A stretch of DNA of 64,000 nt from Streptomyces sp. NBC_01304 (GCF_035975855.1 NZ_CP109055.1:2666001-2730000), one strand, 5' to 3'; positions 23,963 through 32,911 are shown, numbered from the stretch's first letter. Program-made: numbers and translations. Notes: generated by a model not told the origin, from the letters alone.

Positions 23963-25561
23963 ATGTCCACGTCACCGCAGTTAACCGCCGGGCGCAAGGA
24001 GTGGCTCGCGCTGGGCCTGCTGGTGCTGCCCGCCATGCTCCTGTTCATGATGCTCACGATCCTGTTCCTGGCGATCCCCTACCTGGCCGCCGACTTGGAG
24101 CCCAGCAGCACGCAGACGCTGTGGATCCTGGACATCTACGGCTTCCTCATGGCCGGATTCCTGGTCCTGATGGGAACGGTGGCCGACCGGATCGGGCACC
24201 GGAACCTGCTCGTCATCGGCGCCGCCGCGTTCGGCGTCGTCTCCGTGGTCGCCGCCTCCACCGACGACCCCGCGATGATGATCGTCTGGCGGGCCCTGCT
24301 CGGCGTCGCGGCCGCGGCGCAGATGCCGGCCACGCTCGGCCTGATCTTCACGATGTTCCTCGACGCGAAGCAGCGCGGCGTCGCCATCGGCGCCTGGGCC
24401 GCGGCCATTTCGGCCGGTGTGGCGCTCGGTCCGCTGCTCAGCGGGCTGCTCCTGGACGCCTTCTCCTGGCGGGCGACGTTCTACGTCGCGGTGCCGGTCA
24501 TGGCGGTCGTGGTGATCGGCGGGCCGCTGCTGCTGCCCAAGCACCAGCGTCAGGACACCGGCAAGCTCGATCTGTTCAGCGCGCTGCTGCTGCTCGCGAC
24601 GCTGCTGCCGTTCATCTACGGCATCAAGTCCATCGCCACGGGTGAGGACGTCGGCCTGTCCGTCGTGTCCATCGCCGTCGGCGTCGTCATCGGCGTGCTG
24701 TTCGCGATCCGCCAACTGCGTTCCTCCGCACCCCTGTTGGACGTACGCCTCTTCGGCAACCGGACCGTGGGCGGGGCGCTCGGCGTGTTCATCCTCGCCG
24801 CGACGGGACTCGGCGGCATCTATCTGATGTTCACGCAGTTCCTGCAGCTGGTCGCCGAACTCTCGCCGCTGCAGACCGGGTTCGCGATCCTGCCCGCCGC
24901 GCTGCTCCTGATCGTGGTGGCGACGCTCTCGCCGGTCCTCGCGCGCAAGGTGCGTCCCGGGTACGTCATCGCCACGGGCCTCGCCGTGCAGGTGGTCGGC
25001 TATCTGATGCTCACGCAGGTCGACGCCGACACCGGTCTGCCGTATGTGCTCGCGGGCTTCATCGTCATGTACCCGGCGGTGGCGCCGTCCATGGCGCTCA
25101 CCACCGACCTCGTCGTGGGTTCGGTGCCGCCGGAGAAGGCGGGCGCCGCGGGCGGGTTGAGCTCCACTGTGAACGACCTGGGCATCTCGCTCGGTGTGGC
25201 CGTCGTCGGCAGCATCGGCGTGGCCCAGTACCGCGGTGAGATCGACCTCCCCTCGGGCCTGTCGGCGGAGGCGGAGGCGAGCGCGCGGGACAACCTCGAC
25301 GGGGCGATCACGGCTGCGGGCACCCTGCCGGCCGACGTGGGCGGGCAGGTGCTTCGTGCGGCGCGGGACGCCTTCGCGAGCGGCTTCAACGTCGCCGCCG
25401 CCACCGCCGCGGGAATCGCCGCCGTGGGCGCGGTCCTCGCCGCGCTCGCCCTGCGGCACGTGCCCCCGACGGGGGCCGCGGCGGCCGCGGTGCCCGAGCA
25501 GGCGGGGGACGCGGACGCCGCGTCCGAGCCGGCGTCGGCCGGGAGCGAAGCCGTCAAGTAG
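23963..25561 (+). CDS. MFS drug/metabolite exporter, DHA2 (QacA/EmrB) type
   Basis: 532 residues with about 14 membrane helices. Motif A is recognisable as GTVADRIGHRNLL and motif C as AISAGVALGPLLSGLLL. AAGGAG at 23952-23957 sets the ATG at 23963. The position at the head of P450 and oxidase genes facing the NRPS operon suggests export of, and self-protection from, the cluster product. Residue 7 is encoded by TTA (23981-23983), so translation should depend on the bldA tRNA. Transcription is probably controlled at the ATACCC-N5-GGGTAT operator. Confidence 0.93.
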   Translation: MSTSPQLTAGRKEWLALGLLVLPAMLLFMMLTILFLAIPYLAADLEPSSTQTLWILDIYGFLMAGFLVLMGTVADRIGHRNLLVIGAAAFGVVSVVAASTDDPAMMIVWRALLGVAAAAQMPATLGLIFTMFLDAKQRGVAIGAWAAAISAGVALGPLLSGLLLDAFSWRATFYVAVPVMAVVVIGGPLLLPKHQRQDTGKLDLFSALLLLATLLPFIYGIKSIATGEDVGLSVVSIAVGVVIGVLFAIRQLRSSAPLLDVRLFGNRTVGGALGVFILAATGLGGIYLMFTQFLQLVAELSPLQTGFAILPAALLLIVVATLSPVLARKVRPGYVIATGLAVQVVGYLMLTQVDADTGLPYVLAGFIVMYPAVAPSMALTTDLVVGSVPPEKAGAAGGLSSTVNDLGISLGVAVVGSIGVAQYRGEIDLPSGLSAEAEASARDNLDGAITAAGTLPADVGGQVLRAARDAFASGFNVAAATAAGIAAVGAVLAALALRHVPPTGAAAAAVPEQAGDADAASEPASAGSEAVK

Positions 25562-25574
25562 GTGGCGGGGCAAG

Positions 25575-25612
25575 GGGGGTGCGGGGCCGGTCGTGGTTGG
25601 CCCCGCACCCCC
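25575..25612 (+). terminator. Terminator after the exporter gene
   Basis: 14-bp perfect GC-rich arms (25575-25588, 25599-25612) around a 10-nt loop. The P450 gene therefore probably has its own promoter; ATACGTA occurs twice (25667-25673, 25681-25687) just before it. Confidence 0.7.
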
Positions 25613-25707
25613 TCTCGGCCCTCGACACCCGCGTACTCCCACGCGTACTTCCTCAAGCACATCCGCATACGTAGCTCCGGATACGTACATCCGCAAAGGT
25701 GCGCACC

Positions 25708-26967
25708 ATGTCTGCGATAGCTTTCAGCGCTTCTCCCACCACGACCCTCGCCAGCGAGGGCGGCCGGTGCATGTATGAACAGGTCGACCGGCTGCGCGAG
25801 TCGGGACCCGCCGTGCCCGTGCGGCTGCCCGAGGGCGTCGGGGCCTGGTCGGTCACGCGGGGCGATGTCGTCCGGCTCCTGCTGACGCACCCGGGCGTGT
25901 CCCGCAACCTCAAGAAGAACGTGCCCAGTTACGAGCCGGGCTCCGTGCCCTGGCTCTCCCCTTGGGTGGACGTCGACTCCATGGCCACCGCCGAGGGCTC
26001 CGACCACGCGCGGCTGCGCAAGCTGATCACCCCGGCGTTCAGTCCGCGCCGCACCGACGCCCTGCGCGGGCAGATCGAGGCCCTTGTAGAACGGCTCCTC
26101 GACGAGCTGGCGGCGCGCCCCTCGGACGAGCCCGTCGATCTGCACACCGCGTTCTCCTACCGGGTGCCGACCGAGGTGATCTGCGATCTGTTCGGGCTGC
26201 CCGACACCCAACGCCCCGAGGTACTGCGCCTGTTCAGGGCCGTCGGCGAGACCGATGTCCCCGAGGAGGAGTCGATCGCCGTCTACCAGGCCCTGGTGGA
26301 CGAGATGCACACCCTCATCGCCACCAAGCGCCGCGAGCCGGGCGACGACCTGACGAGCTTCCTGCTCGCCGCGCACGAGCAGGGCGAGGCCCGTGCGGAC
26401 GGCGACGCGCCGCTCAGCGAGCACGAGCTGATCTCTACGCTGCTCCTGATGATCGGCGGCGGCTCCACCACCACGATCAACCTCATCGACCACACGGTCC
26501 GCGAACTGCTCGCCCGCCCGGACCAACTGGCCGCCGTCCAGGCCGATCCGGGCCGCTGGAAGGACGTGATCGAGGAGTCGCTGCGTACGCACTGCCCGGT
26601 CATGCATCTGCCGATGCGCTGGGCGACGGAGGACATCGACCTCGGTGAGGGCGTGGTCATCCGGGCCGGCGACGCGATCCTGATCTGCTACGGCGCGCAC
26701 GGGCGCGACCCCGGCGTGCACGAGGCGCCGGGCAGCTTCGACATCGACCGGGCGGACAAGGACCATCTGGCGTTCGGGCTCGGCGCGCACTTCTGCCCGG
26801 GGTCGCGGCTGGCCCGCCTGGAGGCCGATGTGGCATTGCCCGCGCTGTTCCGGCGCTTCCCGCGAATGGCGCTCGGCGTCGACGCGGACGACGTGGAGCC
26901 GGTGCGTACGTTCATCGGCAACGGCATCACCGCACTGCCGGTGCTTCTCGGCCATGGGCAGGCCTGA
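25708..26967 (+). CDS. Cytochrome P450
   Basis: 419 residues, soluble bacterial class. Landmarks in order: I-helix LLMIGGGSTTTINLI, where the usual acidic/Thr pair reads G-S-T-T, ExxR as EESLRTH, and the haem loop FGLGAHFCPGSRLARLE with the Cys ligand. It needs external ferredoxin and reductase, not encoded here. AAAGG precedes ATG 25708 by 8 nt; an in-frame GTG at 25699 is less likely. It lies in the rightward arm facing the NRPS operon and probably hydroxylates or otherwise oxidises the cluster product. Confidence 0.95.
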   Translation: MSAIAFSASPTTTLASEGGRCMYEQVDRLRESGPAVPVRLPEGVGAWSVTRGDVVRLLLTHPGVSRNLKKNVPSYEPGSVPWLSPWVDVDSMATAEGSDHARLRKLITPAFSPRRTDALRGQIEALVERLLDELAARPSDEPVDLHTAFSYRVPTEVICDLFGLPDTQRPEVLRLFRAVGETDVPEEESIAVYQALVDEMHTLIATKRREPGDDLTSFLLAAHEQGEARADGDAPLSEHELISTLLLMIGGGSTTTINLIDHTVRELLARPDQLAAVQADPGRWKDVIEESLRTHCPVMHLPMRWATEDIDLGEGVVIRAGDAILICYGAHGRDPGVHEAPGSFDIDRADKDHLAFGLGAHFCPGSRLARLEADVALPALFRRFPRMALGVDADDVEPVRTFIGNGITALPVLLGHGQA

Positions 26968-27535
26968 CGTGGCCGCCCCGGACGTCGACGGTCGGCCCGG
27001 CGATCTGGACGAGCGGCCCGGTGATCTGGGCGAGCGGACCCGGCGGCTGCTCGACACCGCCCGCTATCTGAATCTGGCCACGGTGTCGGCGGACGGCTCG
27101 CCGTGGGTGGCGACGCTGGAGTACGCGTGGCTGGCCGGGCCGCCACTGCGCTTCGTGTTCGGCTCGGCCACCGGGTCCCGGCACAGCCGCGATGTCGCGC
27201 GGTCGGCCCGGGTGAGCGGCTCCCTGTTCGTGGCGGGCGGCGGGCCCGGGCTCGATGTGGCGGCGGTGGACGGGGCGCAGTTCACCGGTACCTGCGCGGA
27301 GGTCACGGCGGCCGAACTGGACCGGTACCACTCGGTGTTCTACGAGACCGTGTTCCCCGACGAGCAGCAGCGCAGCGAGTGGTCGCTGCCGCCGAACGCG
27401 CTGCGGGCGCCGGCCGGCCACCGGCTCTACCTCGTGGAGGTGGAGCGCTGGTGGCTGGTCGACACCCGCACGTGGGAGGTGGACCGGATCGACCGGCGCA
27501 TCGAAGTGGCGCCGGACGAGCTGCCGTTGGGGTGA
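26954..27535 (+). CDS. Pyridoxamine 5'-phosphate oxidase-like flavin-binding protein
   Basis: 193 residues with the split-barrel FMN-binding fold: ARYLNLATVSADGSPWVATL, then LRFVFGSATGSRHSRDVARS, and a C-terminal LYLVEVERWWLV. The family includes PNPOx, F420-dependent reductases and flavin enzymes of unknown role. It overlaps the P450 gene by 14 bp and so is co-translated, suggesting a redox partner or tailoring function. A GTG at 26969 would remove the overlap. Its end is 11 bp from the convergent operon end. Confidence 0.78.
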   Translation: MGRPDVAAPDVDGRPGDLDERPGDLGERTRRLLDTARYLNLATVSADGSPWVATLEYAWLAGPPLRFVFGSATGSRHSRDVARSARVSGSLFVAGGGPGLDVAAVDGAQFTGTCAEVTAAELDRYHSVFYETVFPDEQQRSEWSLPPNALRAPAGHRLYLVEVERWWLVDTRTWEVDRIDRRIEVAPDELPLG

Positions 27536-27546
27536 TCCCCGCCGGG

Positions 27547-28212
27547 TCAGTGTGCTGGGGCGTCCTCGGCGAGGGCGCCCCAGAAGGCGTTCTCGTAGGC
27601 GTGCACCAGTCGTGCGGTCCGCACGGCTTCGACCGGGTCGTCGCCGGCCGCGAGCCCCGCCGCGAGGGTGGCCGTCGCCTGGTCCAGGAGCTCCGGCGGG
27701 GTGTCCGCGAAGAAGCGGAAGTGCCCGACGGCCGCCTCGTCGAAGCCGTACCCGGACCGCAGGGCGTCGGCCACGCGCGCGTAGTGGGCACCCGACTCCT
27801 CGACGTTCGCGAGCAGTGCCAGCGCGATGTCGCTGCGCGAGCCGTACAGGGAGGTCTGGGTGAGGTAGGCGGGGTAGGCCTGGGCGAGCGGCTTCGGCTC
27901 GTACGCCGCCAACTCCCACTCCTCCATTTCGAGTTCGGCGGCGAAGTCGAGGAGGAGGCGCAGGGCCTCGCCCTCGCCCTGCGCCATGGCCAGGAAGAGG
28001 TCGCCGGCCGGGGCGTCCGGGAAGCGGGCGGCCAGGAGGGCGAAGCTGCGGCGGTCGCTGCGGACGAGGCGGTACAACTCCCCGGCCAAGGCGCGTAGTT
28101 GGGCCCTGGGCACGCGGCCCGCTTCGAGCCGGTCGAGGAAGCGGTTCGGCACCGCCTGCTCGGCGAGCTGCGCCTGGGCCTCCTTGATGAGGACTGCGAC
28201 GTCAACGGCCAT
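27547..28212 (-). CDS. TenA / haem-oxygenase-like protein, possible diiron oxidase
   Basis: 221 residues, all-helical. NVEESGAHYARVADALR and AVGHFRFFADTP have the Glu-x4-His and His spacing expected of the haem-oxygenase-like diiron oxidase (HDO) fold, with acidic residues in an earlier helix (ELEMEEWE). Other members of this fold make N-hydroxy, nitro or olefin groups; some TenA-like relatives bind no metal. Assignment as an oxidase is inference. It overlaps the acyl-CoA dehydrogenase gene by 11 bp as the last gene of the operon, which argues for a role in the same pathway. Confidence 0.6.
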   Translation of the reverse strand: MAVDVAVLIKEAQAQLAEQAVPNRFLDRLEAGRVPRAQLRALAGELYRLVRSDRRSFALLAARFPDAPAGDLFLAMAQGEGEALRLLLDFAAELEMEEWELAAYEPKPLAQAYPAYLTQTSLYGSRSDIALALLANVEESGAHYARVADALRSGYGFDEAAVGHFRFFADTPPELLDQATATLAAGLAAGDDPVEAVRTARLVHAYENAFWGALAEDAPAH

Positions 28213-30091
28213 CGGGGGCTCCCTGCTCATGGGGCTCGTTCGTGTGGTGGGGCGCCGGGACGACCCGGCGCAGATTCGGCCCGGTGGCCGGGCCCGGTGG
28301 GGGTTGCGCGATCCAGGGCCCCTCGACGGAGGCATCGATGACACCCTCCTCCAGCCAGGTGTGCCGCCCGGCGAGCACCTGCCGGGCCACCTCCCGGTCG
28401 CCGCCGTCGACGTTGCCCCGCAGCTGCCGGAACAGCTCCGCGACCCGCAGTCGGGCCTGCGCACAGAAGGCACCGGCAAGGTCGACCGCCGGACCCGCCG
28501 CATCCCCCGGGTCGGCGCGGGCCGCGGCGTACACGCAGGCCGCGCTCATGGCGTACAGCTCGGCTCCGATGTCGATGAGGCGGCCCAACTCGCGCTGCCG
28601 GTCGGCGAGTTCACGCTCGGGCAGGTTCGTGAAGCCTTGCAGGGCCTCGGCGAGCTCCTGGGCGCTCCGCTCGACGAAGCGCAGGTGGGTGGCGAGGGTG
28701 TCGGCGTAGGCGAGGGTGTCGGCGTACCCGAACAGCTCTGACTTCCCGCCCAGGCTCAAGTCCGCAGGCCGCCCGCCCAGGCTAGGGTCCGCAGGCTGCC
28801 CGGCGCCCTCCAGCACGGCCTGCCCGATGAACCCCCGCAGCGCCTCGGTCGACCCGTCGAAGATGCGCCCGATGCGCACGTCCCGCAGCAGCTGCTCGGC
28901 CGGCACCCCCCGCTCGCCCCTCGCCGCAGCCGACGCCGCCGTCTCGTAGCCGCGACCTCCGCGCAGTTGGACCAGTTCGTCGGCCACCTGCCAGGTCCGC
29001 TCCGAGGCGAAGAGCTTGGCCAGTTCGGCCTCCAGGCCGCCGCCGGACCCGGGCAGCCGGGCGGTGACCTCGACCATCGCCTCCAGGGCGAAGGCCGTGG
29101 CCGCGATGAACGCCAGCTTCCCCGCGACCGCGTCGTGCTCCCCGATCGGCCGGCCCCACTGGACCCGCTCCCCCGCCCACTCGCGGGCGATCTTCAGGCT
29201 CCACCTGGCCGCCGCGGCCGACACCGCGGGCAGCGACAGGCGTCCGGTGTCCTGCGCGGCCAGCGCGACCTCCAGGCCCGCGCCCTCCGCGCCGATCCGG
29301 TGGAAGGCCGGGACCCGCACGTCGTGCAGCCGGATCACGCCGTTCTCCAGGCCGCGCAGCCCGAGGAAGGAGCTGCGGTGCTCCACGGTCACGCCCGGCG
29401 CCCCGCCCTCCACCACGAAGGCCGTCATCCCGGCGTCGGGGACCATGGCCATCACCACCAGGAGATCGGCGATGACACCGTTGGTGGCCCACAGCTTCAC
29501 GCCGTTGAGCGTGTACGTTCCCGAGTCCGGGCCGGACGCGTCCGCGTCCTGCGAGGGAGCGGAGGTCGTGTCCCGTACGGCCGTGGTGTGCATCCGGAAC
29601 GGATCGTTTCCGATGTCCGGCTCGGTGAGCGTGAACCCGGAGATCTCCCGCACGCACCTCGGAAGGAACGCCCGCTTCTGCTCCTCGGTGCCGAAAAGGA
29701 GCAGCGGCTGCGGCAGCCCGATCGCCTGGTGTGCGGCCAGCAGCTCCCCCAGCGAGGCGTGCACGGTGGTGACCGTCATCAGGGCCCGCAGGTAGCAGAG
29801 CCCGGACAGGCCGAGCCCGCCGTACTCCTGCGGGATCTTGATGGCGAACGCCCCGATGTCCTTGAGCCCTTCGATCACCGCGTCGGGGATGCGGTCCTCG
29901 CGCTCGATCAGCTCGCCGTCCACTTCCTTCAGGCAGAACTCCCGCAGCCGGGACAGGAATTGCTCGTCCTCCTCCCCCAACGACACCTCCAACGACGCCC
30001 CCGGCCCCGCCGGCGCGCCGGCCGGCGGGGCAAGGAGGTCGGTGCGGAGCCGTCCGAGGAACAGCTCCGCGCCGAAGGTCGACCCCGTCAT
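28202..30091 (-). CDS. Acyl-CoA dehydrogenase family flavoprotein
   Basis: 629 residues. The acyl-CoA dehydrogenase core lies in the first ~430 residues (IPQEYGGLGLSGLCYLRALM, FTLTEPDIGNDPF, LNGVKLWATNG, LRGLENGVIRLHDV, VQWGRPIGEHDAV). A helical extension of ~180 residues follows, as in long FadE or VLCAD-type enzymes. It could introduce an alpha,beta double bond in an acyl or aminoacyl thioester, or be a flavin N-hydroxylase-like relative. Coupling to the methyltransferase (ATGA overlap) and to the haem-oxygenase-like gene places it in the NRPS operon. Confidence 0.85.
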   Translation of the reverse strand: MTGSTFGAELFLGRLRTDLLAPPAGAPAGPGASLEVSLGEEDEQFLSRLREFCLKEVDGELIEREDRIPDAVIEGLKDIGAFAIKIPQEYGGLGLSGLCYLRALMTVTTVHASLGELLAAHQAIGLPQPLLLFGTEEQKRAFLPRCVREISGFTLTEPDIGNDPFRMHTTAVRDTTSAPSQDADASGPDSGTYTLNGVKLWATNGVIADLLVVMAMVPDAGMTAFVVEGGAPGVTVEHRSSFLGLRGLENGVIRLHDVRVPAFHRIGAEGAGLEVALAAQDTGRLSLPAVSAAAARWSLKIAREWAGERVQWGRPIGEHDAVAGKLAFIAATAFALEAMVEVTARLPGSGGGLEAELAKLFASERTWQVADELVQLRGGRGYETAASAAARGERGVPAEQLLRDVRIGRIFDGSTEALRGFIGQAVLEGAGQPADPSLGGRPADLSLGGKSELFGYADTLAYADTLATHLRFVERSAQELAEALQGFTNLPERELADRQRELGRLIDIGAELYAMSAACVYAAARADPGDAAGPAVDLAGAFCAQARLRVAELFRQLRGNVDGGDREVARQVLAGRHTWLEEGVIDASVEGPWIAQPPPGPATGPNLRRVVPAPHHTNEPHEQGAPDGR

Positions 30092-31131
30092 CGCGCGGCC
30101 GCGGCCGGCACGGCCTTGATGATCGACAGCGGGCCCGCCGTACGCAGCCCCACCGATTCCACGGTGAAGCCCGTCTCGTCGAGCATCGCCCGGAACTCGC
30201 TCTCGGTGCGCTCCCGGCCACCGGAGTTGACCAGCATGTTCAGGTCGGTGAAGAACGCGATCGGCTGCTCCGGGGAGGCCGTCTCGGGCAGTACGGACCC
30301 GACGATCAGGAGCGTCGCCGAGGCCGGGATCTGCGCCCGGCAGGAGCGCAGGAGGGCCCGGGCGTCCTCGTCGTTCCAGTCCTGGAAGACGCTCTTGATG
30401 ATGTACAGGTCGCCGTCGGCGGGGATGTCCTGGAAGAAGTCGCCCGCGACCACCTCGGCCCGGTCGTCGACGCCCGCGCGCTTCAGGACGTCGGGCGCCT
30501 CGGCCACGCCGCTCGCGCTGTCGAAGACGATGCCGCGCAGCTCGTGCCGGGTGGTCAGGATCGCGGCTAGCAGTGTTCCGTCGCCGCCGCCGAGGTCCAC
30601 CACCTTCTTGGCGTCCGAGAAGTCGTAGCCGGCGGCGAGCTGCCCGGCCGCGATCCTCGACTCCTCGCCCATCGCCTCGTTGAAGAGCGCGCTGGTCTCC
30701 TCCTGGGTGGCGAGATAGCTGTAGAAGTCCGCGCCGTGGACATGGTCGAAGGCCAGCTCGCCCGTGGTCACCGAGTGCCCGAGCGCCTGCCAGGAGTTGA
30801 CCAGGAGCGGGTGGCAGAACATGCGGCTGAAGGCCCGCAGCGAGTCGGGCGAGTCGGAGCGCAGCTGGGCGCCCACCTCGGTCAGCGCGAACCGGCCGGG
30901 CTCCGGCTCGGTCGTGATCCCGACCGCCGCCAGGGTGCGCAGGAGCCGGCGCAGCGACGGCTCGTGGAGCTTGCCCTCGGTGGCCAGCTCGGCCACGTCG
31001 CGCACCTCGTCCTTGATCAGGTCGGCTATGCCCAACTCGGCGGCCACACCGAGCGAGTGGGCCGTCATATAGCCGCCGATCTTCTCGATCAGGGCGTTCC
31101 GGAGGGCCAGCTTCTGGGTGCTGCTGCTCAT
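30088..31131 (-). CDS. SAM-dependent O-methyltransferase family protein with altered catalytic motif
   Basis: 347 residues of the plant/actinobacterial small-molecule methyltransferase type: N-terminal dimerisation and winged-helix domain, SAM motif VVDLGGGDGTLLAAIL, and GDFFQDIP. The usual catalytic His of LHDWxD is absent; the motif reads KSVFQDWNDEDA, with Gln in that place. Related proteins without the His can do other chemistry (for example RdmB-type hydroxylation). AGGAGA precedes the ATG. It follows the acyltransferase gene after a pyrimidine-rich spacer and is coupled to the dehydrogenase. Confidence 0.85.
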   Translation of the reverse strand: MSSSTQKLALRNALIEKIGGYMTAHSLGVAAELGIADLIKDEVRDVAELATEGKLHEPSLRRLLRTLAAVGITTEPEPGRFALTEVGAQLRSDSPDSLRAFSRMFCHPLLVNSWQALGHSVTTGELAFDHVHGADFYSYLATQEETSALFNEAMGEESRIAAGQLAAGYDFSDAKKVVDLGGGDGTLLAAILTTRHELRGIVFDSASGVAEAPDVLKRAGVDDRAEVVAGDFFQDIPADGDLYIIKSVFQDWNDEDARALLRSCRAQIPASATLLIVGSVLPETASPEQPIAFFTDLNMLVNSGGRERTESEFRAMLDETGFTVESVGLRTAGPLSIIKAVPAAAAR

Positions 31132-31145
31132 GAGAACTCTCCTAG

Positions 31146-31201
31146 TGAGGGAGGGGGGAGGGAGGATGGAAAGGAGGAGGGAGGAAGGAAGGAAGGGGGA
31201 T
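31146..31201. repeat. Purine-rich tract in the operon spacer
   Basis: About 56 bp made almost only of G and A on the + strand, with one T near 31166, built from GGGA/GGAA units. The operon mRNA is therefore C/U-rich here. It lies between the acyltransferase stop and the methyltransferase ribosome site. Confidence 0.7.
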
Positions 31202-31210
31202 CAGCGGAGG

Positions 31211-31969
31211 TCAGGGCGTAAGCCGGTGCCGTACCCAGACATTGGGCTCGACGTACACGGCATGGTCGTGCGCGACGTCCACCGCGACGGGGGCCACCGC
31301 GCCGGGCACCTCTACGGGCCCGCTGGTGTCGAACGGCAGCCCGGTCCAGTCGCGCCACTGCGCGAGGCTCCCGGAGATCGTCATCGACACCGGGCAGACC
31401 TTGACGACCTCGGCGCCCTGCCGTACGTGCGCCCGCAGCCAGGGGTCCTCGGGCAGCCCGTCGGGCCTGGTCCGGGCCGCGTACTCGACCATGGAGAGCT
31501 GCGGCTCGGCGTGCTTGCGGCTGGGCCGGACCGGGGCGAGCAGGTCGCCGTACCCGGCGCCGCGCGCATGGTCGCGGAGCGCCTGGAGGGTGCGTACGGA
31601 CAGGTTCTGCGACTGCAGATCGGGCACCACGGCGATCTCCAGGGCGCACAGCGCGGTGAACGCCCGCCCCTCGTAGGTGTCGGCCATGCACTGGCGCAGG
31701 GCCTCGTCCCAGCCGGTGTCGGGCAGGCCGGCCGGGGCGCCGTTCCAGGCCAGGGGCACACTGGCGGCGCGGGCGACCACACGTTCCGGACCGTCCCCGT
31801 CGCCTTCGAGCACCACCAGCTGGTGCTGCGCGTGCCGCTCGAAGGCCCAGTGGATGAGGATCGGATCGGGGCGTACGTACGCGGGCCAGGTCGACTCCAT
31901 CGTCAGCATGGCCTCTTCCAGGTCGGGCCGTTCGGCGAGACTGACGATGTGCAGACCGGTGACGGGCAT
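31211..31969 (-). CDS. GNAT-like N-acyltransferase of the NRPS operon
   Basis: 252 residues. The core resembles a GNAT fold: LVVLEGDGDG strand, ALEIAVVPDLQSQNLSVRTL where GNATs place motif A, then a helix ending GAGYGDLLAPVRPS. The canonical acyl-CoA loop is degenerate, so the acyl donor is uncertain. GGAGGT precedes the ATG at 31969. Lying next to the tRNA-dependent transferase and the NRPS, it may acylate the peptide N-terminus or assist amide formation. Confidence 0.65.
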   Translation of the reverse strand: MPVTGLHIVSLAERPDLEEAMLTMESTWPAYVRPDPILIHWAFERHAQHQLVVLEGDGDGPERVVARAASVPLAWNGAPAGLPDTGWDEALRQCMADTYEGRAFTALCALEIAVVPDLQSQNLSVRTLQALRDHARGAGYGDLLAPVRPSRKHAEPQLSMVEYAARTRPDGLPEDPWLRAHVRQGAEVVKVCPVSMTISGSLAQWRDWTGLPFDTSGPVEVPGAVAPVAVDVAHDHAVYVEPNVWVRHRLTP

Positions 31970-32010
31970 GGCGGACCTCCAGAAGTGGTGCGGGGAACAA
32001 GGGAGTTGGG

Positions 32011-32802
32011 TCAGTCGGCCAGCCGTCGGGCGGGCAGCGGCCCGGTCTTCAGGGCCGTGCCGTGGTCCGGGCTGTGCAGCAGGTCGAGGTAGTGGGCGCG
32101 GGGGACGGGGCGGGCGCCGAGGAGCCGGACGTGGTCGCCGTCGTACTGGACGTCGACGGCCGTGCCGCCCGCCTCGGCCAGGCGTCGGGTCAGGTCGACG
32201 ACCGCGACCTTGCCCGCCCCGCTGCGCAGCGTGAACTGGGAATCGGCGCTGAACACCGGCCCGACCCGGACGCCGAAGGTCCCGCCGACGAGTTCGCGGC
32301 CCTCCCAGACCTCCACGCTGTGCGCGTAGCCCGCCTGGTGCAGGCGGACCATGGCGGCGAGGAGTTCGTCGGTGAGCCAGCGTTCGGTGCGGCCCGTGCG
32401 GCACTGGCGCACCACCCGCTCGAAGCAGACGTCGACGGTCGTCGTCCACTGCGGGCCCTGCCTCAACTGGCGGCGCAGGCTGCGCTGCACACGGGCCCGG
32501 TCGACGAGGATGAGCGGCCGCGGATCGGGGGAGCACCAGGCGACCGCGTACGGCTCGGTCGAGCCGGGCAGCAGCTTCACCCGGCCCGCCGCGACCTCCG
32601 GTTCGTAGCTGATCTCGTTGATGAGGCGGTGTTCGGGGCCCTCGGCGGGGAACGGGTAGAGCCCTTGCCGGTACGCGCCGAGCAGGGTCTCGGGGCGCAG
32701 GTCGTCGCCGAACGCGACGGGGCCCTCGGGCGGGGCCGCTCTCAAGTCGATTGCTGACCAAGGGGACTTGGGGCGGGGGCGGGACAGGCTCGCGATCAGC
32801 AT
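32011..32802 (-). CDS. Leucyl/phenylalanyl-tRNA--protein transferase homologue (biosynthetic)
   Basis: 263 residues. Conserved Aat landmarks are present: LGAYRQGLYPFPAEG, WCSPDPRPLI, GYAHSVEVWEGRELVGGTFG, and SADSQFTLRSGAGKVAVVDL in place of the usual ESMFS...SKVALVHL. Aat moves Leu or Phe from tRNA to protein N-termini, marking them for degradation. Here it is in one operon with a single-module NRPS, as in the tRNA-dependent peptide system of S. lividans 66, so it more likely adds a tRNA-borne amino acid to an NRPS-bound or free small molecule. GGAGGA precedes the ATG. Confidence 0.85.
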   Translation of the reverse strand: MLIASLSRPRPKSPWSAIDLRAAPPEGPVAFGDDLRPETLLGAYRQGLYPFPAEGPEHRLINEISYEPEVAAGRVKLLPGSTEPYAVAWCSPDPRPLILVDRARVQRSLRRQLRQGPQWTTTVDVCFERVVRQCRTGRTERWLTDELLAAMVRLHQAGYAHSVEVWEGRELVGGTFGVRVGPVFSADSQFTLRSGAGKVAVVDLTRRLAEAGGTAVDVQYDGDHVRLLGARPVPRAHYLDLLHSPDHGTALKTGPLPARRLAD

Positions 32803-32911
32803 GGTCGTCCTCCCGGCGCCGGAGCCTCGTGGGTGCGGTTCACCGGTGTCGACCGGTTCATCGGTTGGGGCTGGTTCAGCGGTTTTCGGCGGCTCGCCGG
32901 TTCGGGGCGGC

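Noticed and set aside
32011..32802. Housekeeping N-degron transferase Aat
   Set aside because: Not excluded biochemically, but the operon context with a condensation-less NRPS and acyltransferase argues for a biosynthetic role; the annotation keeps the family name and marks the role as inferred.
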